A stretch of 64,000 nucleotides of DNA from Sclerodactyla briareus (GCA_026419785.1 JAODTK010001477.1:620001-684000); one strand, 5' to 3'. Counted from the stretch's first letter, positions 34,870 through 46,150 are shown. The notes: generated by a model from the sequence alone, not told the origin. Made by a program: numbers and translations.

Positions 34870-35882
34870 TTGCAGGAATAACAATCAAAACGGTCACTCC
34901 AGGGGTCATTAAGCAAGGTCCCCATGTGCTACATTGATGTGGTATCATTACCACCTACAAGCCAATGACACGCAGGTGTATACTTCTTGTCATCCATCGG
35001 ATCTGCTTGAGTCCTGTGGGGCACTTAATTGAGTTGTGTCTAGACCGGGTAACTGAATGGTTGTTTTGTAACAAATTGAAGTCGAAACCTATAATTTCAT
35101 CATATTTTGTAGCAAATACACCCCGTTCCCGAGACCTCACTCTTCACATTGGCGGGGAGCGCATTACCCAGTCCGAAAAGTACGGACCCGGGGTGTTATT
35201 CTTTGATAAGAGTCTTGAATATGCTGCCCATGTTAAAGATGTTTTGTTCTTCCCACCTTGCCCATGGTAATGTCAGACATATTGGTAGAATCCGTCCTTT
35301 CCCTCTCCCGGAAGAGCTGCCAAATCAGTTGCCCATGCCCTTTTACCTCTAAGGTAGAACTTGTAACTCTCTCTTGGCTGGCACCTCTTCCACATTTAAA
35401 AACGCTATTCAGAAGGTTTCCTTAACACAACCCGCGCATATTGGTAACCTGGTGCCCCAAACAAAGCCACGTCCCTACCTTGCTCAAATCCCTACATTAG
35501 CTCCCAGCCTAGTCTCGGGTTCTTTTTAAAATCATGCTATTTCATTCATGGGGTTCAAATGGGCATAAATTCCTTACGATCATGGATCTAACCCATCCTT
35601 ACGTGACCCGGCTGGTTACGCTCCCAAAAGTGTAAGCTCCTGCCATGTCCCCAGATCCCCGGGTCACCTATGGCAACTGATCTTTTTTTGCGTTTTTTGG
35701 TTTTTGCCATTAATCATTCTCAGCCTTCCACTTAATCTTTGTAATTCATCAACTTTGAATAATTTCAAATCCCACTTGGGACCAACATTTTTAATGTCTC
35801 CTAAGTTGTTTGTTTCTTCTTCTCACTTGTGAAGCGCTTTGAGCCTGAGTGGGTGAAGCGCTATATGAATATGTTTATTATG
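34870..35882 (+). mobile_element. Decayed CR1/L2-type LINE, 3' part of reverse transcriptase
   Basis: A pieced-together plus-strand reading shows the ordered landmarks of non-LTR reverse transcriptase: GVIKQGPHVL (34901-34930, the GVPQGS block), YHYHLQANDTQVY at 34943-34981 (catalytic YADD motif, with the first Asp replaced and Tyr to Gln), LDRVTEWLFCNKLK, TPRSRDLTLHIGGERITQS, then HIGRIRPF. At least four frameshifts or stops break the frame. The end (35827-35882) has paired AGCGCT blocks (GAAGCGCTTTGAGCC and GAAGCGCTATATGAATA), the standard 3' tail of this clade. The element is 5'-truncated, as is usual, and inactive. Confidence 0.85.
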
Positions 35883-37400
35883 TGACATATTCATTCCGCT
35901 AAGTTCCCATCTCTTGTAAGCGCCCACCCCACTTTTTTTTTGCAAACCTTGTAAATATAAAGTCGATATGCGCAGCCGAAAACCTGACCTGTCGATGCAT
36001 TGCTGATTTGGCCATACAGGCATACACTATAACAACAACAATGGTATCGTGCGTAAACCTACATGTAGTGCAGTCCCTTCACATCAACTCATCATCTCAC
36101 CAAACACGTTTCACGTCAATTGGATTTTAGCATTGACACTGTGATTAACATGGAATCGCAATAGCGATCGCCGCTCCGTGATGATGATGTTGTTGCCTGT
36201 GACTCGTGTAGACCTACGGTACTCAATTCCATGAATGAATGGAGTGATTCAACAATTCCTGGCTACAACGATTATAATTGTTTTAGCAATGATTTTTAGC
36301 ACTTTCACAATCAAATTCCTGGCTGTTCTTGCTTCGGTATCCATGCCAAATCGAGGCAATGGTCGGGTGGTGGCATGCAGTATGTGTGCGTGTATAATAC
36401 CATAGGCCCATTCATAGTTTGGAGTGTTTTTTATGTATAGCGCAGATGCACAGCATATAAAAACTAGTTATGTTCGGCTGAATGAACGATCGTTTTAATT
36501 ATCGGGAATGGCTGGTTGGGGAAGGGTTGGGGGAGATACACTGCCTTGGAATAGCAAGACATTTTTTGCTTCGACCTGTCAATATTTTGAATGTGTGTTT
36601 ACGGTACACACTTGTTTAATCCTGGCCACAAATAGTACAATACACCCAAACGAATATAAAACAGAAGTTATACTCTCGTAAGCGCCAATCCTGAAAATTT
36701 GCAAGCGACCTGGGCGCTTAGTGGAGGGAATCCAGTATTTATTTAGGTATTTATTTATGTTTATTGTGGTGTGCCCGGAGCGATCATCAAGGTGGTGCAT
36801 AACTATCAGATGGATCATATCAGGAATTGGCTAAATGGTTGTTCAACACAGCACAATACATCATCATCCTGTTCAAAGTCCAACTTCATCCACGTGTGGT
36901 TAGAACAGAAAGACAGAAAACACATGTGTGTTATATATGTGCCTCTTTAGACAGGATCCACAGGCCATGCGGATCGGTGCTTTTGCACTGGTCTCTAGCT
37001 CTGTCTCACGTCCAACAGTTTTTATATGGTAGTACCTATTGTTTGCCTAACCCCACCTGTTCTCTATTCTACTCATCATCATCAGTTACGAGGTCTATCT
37101 CAGTCCTGTATATTATTTGTGTCTAAGAAAGCAAGTGTCAAGAATTAGGACTCTTGAAGGGATGGCAAACGACTTGATTTTTTTTCCAGCTGCTGAATCG
37201 CAACAAATTGTTTTTGCTACTGTTATCATCCAATGGTGAACAAGCTTCAATTGCAAATATCCCCTCTGATCACTTCTTCTGCAAAAACATACTGCCTCAT
37301 TGATCTTCCTTCCCGTTATTGAGTGAATATTATCGTACTAATCAACTTTTTGATTCTACGAGGCTAATCTCTCTCATTCAATATTTTTCCTCCTCGGTAG
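35883..37400. other. No gene recognised (probable intron)
   Basis: Mixed DNA between the LINE and the exon at 37401. A 46-bp open segment at 37190-37235 has good-looking splice signals (TTTTTCCAG and GGTGAAC), but its phase does not fit the 37401 exon. Confidence 0.45.
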
Positions 37401-37536
37401 AAGGAGAAATGTCCAAAGTGCTGTCGACAGGGAGGGGCAATCAAACGTGATCGCCAGAAACCAACCAGACTGAGTAAATCTGCCTCAGTATACGGCGCCT
37501 CTACTCGACGGTATCTACGGGCCACAGGGGCTGAAG
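37401..37536 (+). CDS. Candidate internal exon, basic Cys-containing peptide
   Basis: The best splice-bounded exon in the window. Acceptor TTTTTCCTCCTCGGTAG ends at 37400 and the donor is GAAG/GTGAGT at 37537. Only one of three frames is open; it starts KEKCPKCCRQ and ends in YGASTRRYLRATGAE, phase 0 in and phase 1 out. CPKCC could be half of a zinc-binding site, but the second pair of ligands is not in this exon. The middle is basic and Ser-rich. No family is recognised. Its exit phase matches the single open frame of the exon at 37689. Confidence 0.55.
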
Positions 37537-37688
37537 GTGAGTCTGTCTACAGTAGAAGTTTTTATAACCTGAACCTATTTAGCATGAAGGAGTCCACGGT
37601 ATCATCCATAATTGTTGTCATTTCTTTCTGTTTGATCCTGGAGACCTGTCAGTGGTGTTGGGTGATGTACTGATGCTGCTTTGGTCAG

Positions 37689-37807
37689 GTGGAGCTCTAG
37701 TTGAGGAAAAATTCAAAGAAACACACGCAGCCTCACTTGCACGAGCCTTGTCATCAAAACTAGTGGCTCTCTATAGGACACCTTCTGTTCAAAGTTCTTG
37801 TTTATAG
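37689..37807 (+). CDS. Candidate final exon following 37401-37536
   Basis: Acceptor TGCTGCTTTGGTCAG ends at 37688. Two frames are closed within twelve bases; the remaining one needs two bases to complete a codon, exactly what the preceding exon supplies (G plus GT gives Gly). The joined peptide continues GGALVEEKFKETHAASLARA and ends SSCL before TAG (37805-37807). The first 30 codons form a plausible helix. The last residues run into GAGTC-repeat territory, so an unrecognised donor or an earlier exon end is possible. No polyadenylation signal is clear nearby. Confidence 0.42.
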
Positions 37808-37833
37808 CAGTGACTGTTGGGTACCTAACAGTG

Positions 37834-37970
37834 TTGGAGTCGAGTCCTGCCATTCTGAGTCTGAGTCCAAGACTCGAGTCCTCATTATCCGAGTCCAAGA
37901 CTCGAGTCCTCAACATCCGAGTCGAGGTCAAGTCATTGTGTCCGAGTTCCGAGTCCGCGTCCACGAGTCC
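37834..37970 (+). repeat. GAGTC simple repeat
   Basis: Reiterated GAGTC/CGAGTCC words (for example CCGAGTCCAAGACTCGAG twice, ~40 bp apart). The Asp/Ser/Leu-rich frames on both strands here arise from the repeat. Confidence 0.75.
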
Positions 37971-38689
37971 CCATTACAACGTGGCATATTAGCAGAAATA
38001 TATGGTATCAGGTTCAATGAAGAAAGTTATTGCAGATAGTTGTTGCAACATCCTCCACAAACAGTATATTTTAATATTTCATATTCATCCTATCACATTG
38101 TGGGTTGCCCCGTGCCTGTTTTACAGTTTGAGTCAACATTGGGGAAGTTCATAACAATAGCCATGTAAATGCAAATTGCAGACAGCAGTGCCCAAACTAA
38201 CAAAATGAATTGCCCTAAACACTCATTATATACCTAACTCACAACCGATCTCCACTTCCACAGTTTGCAAACTCTAGGACAATAATAATTTTCCAGAAAG
38301 CAATATTTTTTCATTGCATTTGAAGAACATCACCATTTTCTCCATCTTCACAGACAGGCATCCATAGCATAGTAACTCATAAGATGCACCTGCTAACAGC
38401 CATTCCGACAAGCGCAGTTAGTCAATCAAAGGCACTATTGGCTAACTTCAAATTTTAATTGATTGAATTCTGGAGACATTGACAACAAGACAGTACATCG
38501 CATTATGATTATCAATGTCGTTGTCAAAATTTCTGCAAGATACGTCCAACCTATAGTCAGATTTCCTGTGGATTTTTTTCAGCGGTCTTGAACCTGGAAT
38601 CGGACCGAGTCCCAGAGTCCCAGAGTGATGATAAAAAGTAGAACGACAGATGGGAATGCATGCATAAGAGTTCACAGTATCAAAGTGAA
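37971..38689. other. No gene recognised
   Basis: AT-rich DNA with no splice-bounded exon that I can support. A duplicated GTCCCAGA word lies at 38609-38624. Confidence 0.4.
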
Positions 38690-38965
38690 CTCACACGGGT
38701 AATTGAAATTTGAATCCCAGTCGGGTCGCTATGAAAGACTTAAAAACGTACCTGTTGCCTTCTCGTTGGGCACTTACCACCAGGGATTGGAGTACGGTAA
38801 ACCGGGATCACAATACTTTATTAACCCGCCAACGGGGCATTTGCCCTTATTCCTTGTACCTGGTGGAGGATTTGCGCTGACAATAAGTGCATATCTAGGT
38901 CGCACCTTTGCCAGGCCTGAATGACTAGGTTCATCCTCTGCTAGGCAGTTTAACATGAAAAATAA
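38690..38965 (+). mobile_element. tRNA-derived SINE, copy 1 (head truncated)
   Basis: Begins with a degenerate Pol III B box (ATTTGAATCCC near 38708) followed by AGTCGGGTCG. The body then matches the copy at 47690-48032 on the other strand: GAAAGACTTAAAAACG, ACCTGTTGCCTTCTCG, TGGGCAC, GGATTGGAG, a TTGCCCTTATTCC block, GTACCTGGTGGAGGATT and GCTGACAATAAGTGCA. The A-box part of the head is not recognisable. Two copies sharing body and head junction define the family. Confidence 0.75.
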
Positions 38966-39187
38966 GTAAAAGTATGCCCAGCTGGTCTGAAATTCCACTA
39001 TGGTTCAGCTCTGTCCGAGGAATTTTTTCGGCGCGTTCTTGGGCCAAATTCGAACATTTTCCAGCATCAGAGTTGAAAACCAAAGACCTAACCAGTGGGG
39101 ATATTATATTGCGTGCTTAAATTTTGTCAAAATCTATTCCTATACCGTCACTAACGTAGGAGTTTGGTCACTTTTAAGTTTTCGTCA

Positions 39188-39418
39188 TTAATCCACAAAT
39201 TGCAACTCATTTGGAAGTGGGCAAGTCAGGGAAGACCTGTGTTTGGTAATGGCCCAGAGGTGAGATGCATCATTCATTTTGCACGCATGCTTGTAAACAT
39301 TGACGTGGGGTGTCATGAATTCAGCAAAGCATAACCTCTGCCCTCCAGTCACCTGATCAATGAAACAAATCTTGTCTCCTTTCGCAGAGTCTGCATCTAT
39401 TGGGAAGCTATGGAGACG
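39188..39418 (-). CDS. Candidate terminal exon, unidentified
   Basis: Minus-strand frame after a strong acceptor (CTCTCTGCTCCTCAG, exon start 39418), about 76 codons to a TAA at 39190-39188. The peptide starts RLHSFPIDADSAKGDKICF, includes TGGQRLCFAEFMTPHVNVYK and ends LPNELQFVD. Composition and even spread of residues are convincingly protein-like, but no family is recognised. The plus strand also has an acceptor-like site (CTCCTTTCGCAG at 39387) with a 67-codon frame, but that lacks a donor, so the minus strand is preferred. If both this and the 37.7-kb exon are real, the two genes converge. Confidence 0.42.
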   Translation of the reverse strand, partial: RLHSFPIDADSAKGDKICFIDQVTGGQRLCFAEFMTPHVNVYKHACKMNDASHLWAITKHRSSLTCPLPNELQFVD

Positions 39419-39429
39419 CTGAGGAGCAG

Positions 39430-41261
39430 AGAGGCCGATCACGAAACACCGATGTCAGGGCTCACTTTCACATACAGACTACAGCAATGTTCTCAGGACT
39501 GATGGTCTTTAAGATTAATCCTAGGTTCACACCCGGTTCAGATTTCACCATTCATTTCATCCAGATTCTTCCCGTGGACTGGAATTAATGGTTCCATGGA
39601 TTTTGAAGTGATGTAGGGCCACATTGTGATGCACAGAGACTATAAGTACAGTGCTCTCAGTTATATTACATGAGATTAAGGGTGGTTCTTCATAGTTTGC
39701 AGTGAGTGACCTTTGACCTGTCAGCAGAATTTGAAAAGGGACTTATTTCTGAGGTTTTACGCCTTCCACAGTGTTATCCTCAGTCCTATCTGTAATCATA
39801 AGGGGTCAGTTCAAACTTGCACAAAGTCTTTCACAACAGTCATAACATATTGAGACTTTCAAGGAGTATGCCTTTGGTCCTTGAAAGGAGTCAAGCTTTC
39901 ATCAGGTGTGTCTTCTTCAGGACTGAAGTGAGTGAGGAAGCACAGTCAGTCATTATAGTAGGTAGGAAGGCTGTTCTGCTTGAGTAGCACAAATAGTTTT
40001 TGTGAGTAGGTTCACGTGCCTAGGTTTACATCTTCCATATTCATCCATATTCCTAATATCATTTTTTCATATTCAGCTGGTATAGTTGGATAGTAAAGCT
40101 TATGTGACTGATAACTGCGCTGTCTTAGCTGTTAACATTCATCATGGAACAAACATTGGGAATGGAGGCAAGTCACATTTTGCAGTTATATGATTTGACG
40201 ACATAGGTCATGTGGATGCACGGTCATCCAACATTTGCCAGACAGTTACAGAACTATCCCTCGGGAATTCCCCTTGAGGAAAGTGTAGAAAACTGCATGC
40301 TTACCAGCATAATATACGTTGAAGATTACCCCCCCCCCCCATTACCACCCCCCCCACATCTCCCAATATTATCAACGATACATATTGATACGATGGCTAA
40401 TTTGAATTGATTTTGCTTTGAAGAAGAGTGTGTGAAGCGGTGAAAACAATATATTTTGATTCTGGTATGGAGAAAATCTTGTCTATATCCCTCAGAATGG
40501 CTTATTGGTGGGCATGCAGACTGACAAATGTGAAAATGGCTATACTGTGATGCCTTTATGTGTATTGCAAACACAAATCCTTAAAAAGTTTTGTTGGCAC
40601 AGTAATAAGTGCTCTGTTACCATATGGGACCTAATGAAACCTAATGCTTAATTTTTATCTCTGAGTTACCTACTTTTCCTAAACTACAATCAAAAATGTG
40701 AATTTCTTTCAGATAGTATTTCTTATCATCAACAAAGTATAAAACTTGTTACAAATGGAATATCACTTTGTTTCATTGAATAACACACGTGGTACAAGGT
40801 ATACTTTGCTGGATCATGGTACTCCTATTATTTTGGATAGTATGGAGAGATTTTTAAGGTAGCTAATTGACCCCTGTTTGAAAAAACGGCTGAACCATAA
40901 TCATGCATTGTGCGATACATTGAGAAATATGGTACCATTTAATTCAGCAGCAGCCCATTATATTCAACTATATCCGTCCAGGATTTTCCTCTTGAGTCCA
41001 TTTGTGTGGGGAGCCTGAGAATTTTGAAGTGTGCCACGTAGATGGGGAGGTTTCTTTGTTTCAGTCGGCAATTTTTTTTTCGGATTTCTTTCTGCGAAGT
41101 GGTGGGGGAGGGGGGGGGGGGGGTATTGCCATTCTGAAATAATTACCATGGGTTGAAGTGATGGCATGTCTCCCACCCCCACACATGTTGATACTCATAA
41201 TATTATAGTGCTATCCGTCAAGTGTTCTGTTTGTTGAGGTGGGTTAGAGGCTGAATTAAAG
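39430..41261. other. No gene recognised
   Basis: Mostly AT-rich unique DNA with C tracts at 40330-40356 and a G tract at 41108-41122. A plus-strand frame at 40210-40410 turns into polyproline at the C tract and is not credible. Confidence 0.45.
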
Positions 41262-41283
41262 ATGGAGTATGACGGAAATGCAG
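41262..41283 (+). CDS. Possible tiny first coding exon
   Basis: ATG at 41262 in a good context (AAAG before, G after) followed by seven codons (MEYDGNA) and a donor GCAG/GTAAAT; exits in phase 1. The micro-exon at 48919-48942 would accept this phase and give MEYDGNAGGPVISIA. Both are too short to be secure, and 7.6 kb of repeats lie between them. Confidence 0.2.
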
Positions 41284-42760
41284 GTAAATCATGACCATGA
41301 TATAGCTGCTAGGTGCTTTTCTTCAAATTATGCATTCCATCCATCCATTTAATTATTAGTGAGAGTTTAACATGCTTAAGATTTTTACACTGCTTTGTAA
41401 ATTCCATTTTGAGCATTCCAATATATTCAAGTGATGGAGCACTGTGAGACTTTTATCAGGGAATAATCAGTTGAGACCCTGAATTCCAGCTGAATAACAG
41501 ACAAAGCAGAGTCAAGTCTGTCAGTTACTTTGCTGGATCTAAAAAGAGTCTTTTCATGACACAATAAAGTTGTGCATAATCCTATTCTTGACATACAAAA
41601 CTAAGAACCATTACCTTCTCTAGAGATACCATATCTTATCTCCAGATATATCTCTTGAACACCGAAAGTGTGCAGGGCAACTTCTACATTAGTGGTTTCA
41701 TCATGTTCACACAATTACAAATACATTGATGCTGAGTTACTCTGACCAGTTGCCTGCTATTGCAAAAATAACAGATGGCAAAAGCAAGACAGTGGACCAA
41801 TCAAATTAGGGTACTTGCATTAATAGATAGCTGGGGGTTGTAGATCATAAATAACAGATCATCATCGAATATATTCTTTTCATGTTTCATTCCATTATTA
41901 TTGCTCAGGAAAAATAAATTGCTGTGAGGAATACATGTTGTGTTTTTCCTCTTTGTCCATGTCTTGACAAAAACTCTTAATGAATTTTGTATGTGCTGTT
42001 AGACTAAAAACGAGATATTGTGAACCATATTGGAAAAAAGGTTTTTTTTTAAATGAAAATTTATGTGAAGGCTTTCTTGTTATAAAAGATTAGTTTGGGT
42101 CTACTTTCCTCCTTTATATTTGATATTTTTTATGGAGAATTATTATCCTCCATTGATGTTTACAAGTCAGTTACATCAATGTCATAAATGAGAAAGACTG
42201 TTTAGCTTTGCCAGCCTGGTTCCTATTTGCCACCATTTTACTAGTTGAAGCCCTGTTTAAAACAAAGCTACACATGGGTAAATTGGTTTAGATCGTATGA
42301 TTTTTGTCAGCATCAGATACACGTGATAAGGAAACACCACTAGGTTGGGTATGTTTCTCCTTCTACATGTATGGCGTATAATGATGAATAACAAAAACCA
42401 CTGTATGGCATATTGATGAATGTGTCATGTTAGTTCAAAGGACATTTGTCACTATGCCAACCACAGGTTTGGCCCATTGTGTTCATTATTCATTTGGCAT
42501 ACTGATGTGATGTTATTTCATTAGGACATGTTTTCTATGCCAAATACAGGGTTCACACCGATTTACTTTGTTTATCATTTTGATAAATTTGTAATGTTTC
42601 GATAGCAATTTCTTATTGCATCCCAGTTTGCCTATTCGTCTGTGTGCCAAAAAAAATAAGACGCAGTAACATAGGCTACCAATTAGCAACCCCTTGTTAT
42701 TCCCTACTGTGGTAGGCTGCTGATGGGCATGGAGTAAGGCTTATAGGTCTTGGAGTAACT
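41284..42760. other. No gene recognised
   Basis: AT-rich DNA with short dispersed words and no open frame of note; probably intronic or intergenic. Confidence 0.45.
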
Positions 42761-42835
42761 AAATAATAATAATATCCTGTTTTTATATAGCGCTTTTCCA
42801 TGTCGATGGCATGCTGAAGCGCTTTACAAATACTA
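42761..42835 (-). mobile_element. CR1/L2-type LINE 3' tail, reverse orientation
   Basis: AATAATAATAAT, then TATATAGCGCTTTTCC, then GAAGCGCTTTACAAAT: the reverse complement of the paired-AGCGCT tail that ends the LINE at 35827-35882. No reverse transcriptase frame adjoins it. The DNA to its right (42890-43010) resembles 46130-46215 (CTGACACA, a GTGTC-CCCC block, CAAGTCACCTCA), so the tail may belong to a SINE that borrows it. Confidence 0.65.
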
Positions 42836-43582
42836 CCCCTGATCATTGGTGACTTTTGTCACACCCTTCTATGTAAGCACGCCCTCTTTCTTGTTCTCTC
42901 CCGTCCTGACACAACATTCCAGTATGACACTTCTTTGTGTCCCCCGGGGACTCCCAATGGAGGCTGCCGAATATGGCGCTCGCTACTCTCCACAAGTCAC
43001 CTCACAAGCTACCCATTTTCACAGTGGGTGGTATGCCTTGTTCAACAGCATTGCCGAAAAGTTCAAGCTTCAGGGGTGGTAGTGCTTGAGGAGACCAGGG
43101 AACATGTGCCAGTTGACGCCATCCCCTCAATCACTTCAAAAACAGGAATCTACATTGGTAACAGTTCCACTGCCCCATCATTCCTAATATTGATTAGGTT
43201 AATAATGCCCCCAATGTCAGTTCATGGGATACAAACCTCCTACAATGCAGGGGAGTGGGTCTGCAATGAAATTTTAACTCAAAACATTGCCCCCCCATAT
43301 GATTATAGTGGCTTTCAGAGGGATACATCCCCAGATCACAGATAAAACACGCCACCCAGTACAAATTTTGCCATACATATGCTTTGGTAGACATTTTCCG
43401 GAAAGGTCCCACTGCTTCCAGCTTTCCACAGAGAGCCAAAGAAGATATCAGATGTTACACCTCGGCAATACAAAACTGACATTCATTCATAGACACACCA
43501 ACCTATATGGTGTATTCAAGTGGAAACATAGCACATCCTCTATCTTAGTTGTCTCATACAGCGAAGAATACTCAGGATTTTC

Positions 43583-44780
43583 AGCTCACCCCAGCATGTG
43601 CTGGGTGAGCTATCGTGATCCTGCGTGTCTATCTATTTATCTATCTGTTCCCAGTTGATTCAAATTGCTACTCCTTCCTCATCCGTTGATGGATCATGAT
43701 GAAACTCGGTCACCCTGATGACCAAGTGAAGGGTCATCTAGGGTGTTCAAAAATTGGGGTGAAAGGTCATTTAGGGTCAGTGTCTGTCAATTTGTAAGAA
43801 TACACGAAATGCTTCTCCCACAGATAAAGTCAGATTCCTTCATAGGTAGTCGATAGTATCATTGACCAGTGGTACCTATGGGGTGTTCAGGGATTCTGAA
43901 TCAAAGTCATCTTCAGGTCATTTTGACCCCAGAGGGTAATTTATTGGGTCAAAACAGTAAAAATCCTTCTACAGATTAATTCGGTGATCATGCTATTCGG
44001 CTAATGTCATCTCTGAAGAGTGGTGTATATAGGGTGTTCAAAATTTGAGTTCGAAGGTCATCTGGGGCCAATTTTGATCAAACGTTCAATCAGCTTCCTC
44101 TCCTATGGGACGATCGAACGATTGTGAAGGTTGGTCAGTGTAATCATTGATCAATGCTACTTCAGGTCAAAGTTCATCTGGGGGGTCACTTCTGGCCATT
44201 GTGTTTTGAACGGTCAGCGGGCGTCTTCTCCTACATTATAGAATAGAACGTTTGAAAGTTGGTCAGTATAACCATTGACCAGGAATTGAGGTCAACTGTC
44301 ATCTAGGGGTCACTTCTGGCCATTTTGTCTGCATGGTCAAGCAGCTTCTACGCTACATATAATCATGAAAGTTTGTCAGTATTATCGTTGACTAATGGTA
44401 CATGTGGGATGTTAAGGAATTTGAGGTCAAAGGTAATCTTGGGGTCACTTCCCGCCATTTTGTTTGAAGGTCAAGCGGCTCCCCCAATAATACAGATAGA
44501 TGGATTAAATGATGAAAGTTGGTTGGTATTATTATTTACAATGGTACATATGGGTTGCGTAGGACATTGAGGTGGAAGGTCATCTGGTGGTTAATTTTGG
44601 CCATGTGTTAGAAGAGTTGTGTGGCTTCTTTCAATACAGAATAGTTTGGATAATGATGAAACTGGTTCTAAGCCCGCAACAGGCCTATTGTTGACTGATG
44701 ATGAGGGTGGTTCAGGAAGATGAGGTCAAAGGTCATCTAAGGTATCACTACAATTATGCACATTTTCTACACTCAACTGC
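43583..44780 (-). mobile_element. Composite tandem-core element, reverse orientation (second subfamily)
   Basis: Read on the minus strand the order is tandem core, GATA-type microsatellite (43628-43647), a GCAGGATCACGATAGCTCA phrase, and a terminal hairpin (43583-43611, arms AGCTCACCCCAGCA and TGCTGGGTGAGCT). This is the same right-end layout as copies A-C at 1-6.7 kb, and the phrase before the hairpin is related. The core differs: about eight units of ~140 bp (43700-44760) rich in AGGTCA and GGTCATCTGGGGTCA-like text. It therefore looks like a second subfamily that shares the end but has its own core. Non-coding. Confidence 0.65.
44723..44735 (+). promoter_or_regulatory. Perfect DR1 nuclear-receptor-like element
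   Basis: AGGTCA-A-AGGTCA, the consensus direct repeat with one-base spacing bound by RXR heterodimers and HNF4/COUP-type receptors. It lies in the core of a tandem repeat where degenerate versions recur (for example 44413-44425), so it may have no function. Function is not claimed. Confidence 0.3.
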
Positions 44781-45331
44781 TGCAAGTAGATAGGTGTTTA
44801 CTGTTGTGACTTTGCTTGCAGGCTGGGGCAGTTTTTTAATGAGTCACAAATATTCATTATTCAGGTCATTGACTTTTTAGAGATTTCTTGGACTCTGTAC
44901 TATTTCATTTGGGAAATTCCCAGGAAGTTGCTCAAGTTATTACATTTTTCAGAGTGATGACTTTAGTTGTGACTTGTTACGTATGGCAGGGGATACTTCA
45001 TTTTGTAGAAAAAACAGTTAAACTACCATGATTAGTGAAACAAGGGTTCCTCATCCTTTTGCTCAGTAGACCAGTTTGTCATTGGTCACCCTCAGGCCAT
45101 GACATGACGTTTTACTAGAAAGGAGAGAGTCGCCATGATTTGCACATCGAGATATAGGAAACTCCCAAATGACCGCTAGATTGCTCACAAAATGATTACC
45201 AGGTCAACACACCAGCAGGGGAGATACATGTAGACAGGGAGGTGTTATTGGCTTACAAACTGACTGGGGTTGACTGGGGTTTATAGCTGATATTCTCTTG
45301 TAGCTCCCATGCAATAGTGGATGGTGGTTCC
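44781..45331. other. No gene recognised
   Basis: Unique-looking DNA between two repeat blocks. No exon-like segment is seen. Confidence 0.45.
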
Positions 45332-46150
45332 GTTTACACATTTTTGTGTTATATCGGAGCTCATATTGGCCATATATTGTATCTATACCAGTATTGAATT
45401 GCACTGAGAACATTTTTCATTGTGGCATCATACAAACTTCGTTGTCGTCTTTTTGCCAGTAGCTACCAGATGACAATGCTTCTCTAATGGCGACATCACA
45501 AACGGTGGGCCCACATTGTCACCAACTCCATGCATTGATAAGTCAGGCGTAATGCAAGAACTGTCAAAACAACACTCTTCACAGGCTATTTTCTGGTTGC
45601 TTATATTTAGGCACTTTCCTACCTCAAAACGCCCTACACATAATACCCTGAATTGTCACAACTGTACTTTTGCTAGTTCAACACTGACACAATTTGGTAA
45701 GCCACTGGATTTCCCAATAGGTGCTGCACTACTGCTAGTTCTGTTTACACATTTTTGCGGTGTATCGGGCGCTAATTTTGGCCATATATATTGTATTTAC
45801 ACCAGTATTGAACTGCACTGGGAAAACTTTTCATTGTGGCATCATACAAACGTCGTTGTCGTCTTTTTGCCAGTAGCTACCAGATGACAATGCTTCTCTA
45901 ATGGCGACATCACAAACGGTGGGCCCACATTGTCACCAACTTCCTTTGTACACACTGAGAGGTAGTCGGGCGTAATGCTAGAACTGTCAAAACAACTCTC
46001 TTCACAGGCTATTTCCTGGTTGCTTATATATAGTGCTTCCTACCTCCAAAGACTCCTCACATGCGTCTACACCTAAAATACCCTGAACTGCCAAAACAGT
46101 ACTTTGTTCGTTCATTCCTGACACATTCACTGAGCTACTCATTGTGTCGC
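45332..46150 (+). repeat. 411-bp tandem duplication
   Basis: Unit 1 (45332-45742) and unit 2 (45743-46150) begin with GTTTACACATTTTTG and share long blocks such as CGTTGTCGTCTTTTTGCCAG and GGCGACATCACAAACGGTGG almost without change; other parts differ. The 123-codon frame at 45516-45887 crosses the junction and is not conserved between the units, so it is not a gene. The end of unit 2 resembles 42909-43010, indicating a dispersed family. Confidence 0.85.

Noticed and set aside
37190..37235. 46-bp exon with TTTTTCCAG and GGTGAAC signals
   Set aside because: The frame needed to reach the 37401 exon contains a stop, so it does not belong to that transcript.
39388..39588. Plus-strand frame after acceptor CTCCTTTCGCAG
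   Set aside because: It overlaps a better-supported minus-strand terminal exon and lacks a donor; it ends in a stop after 67 codons.
45516..45887. 123-codon plus-strand frame
   Set aside because: It spans the junction of a 411-bp tandem duplication and is not open in the sister unit.
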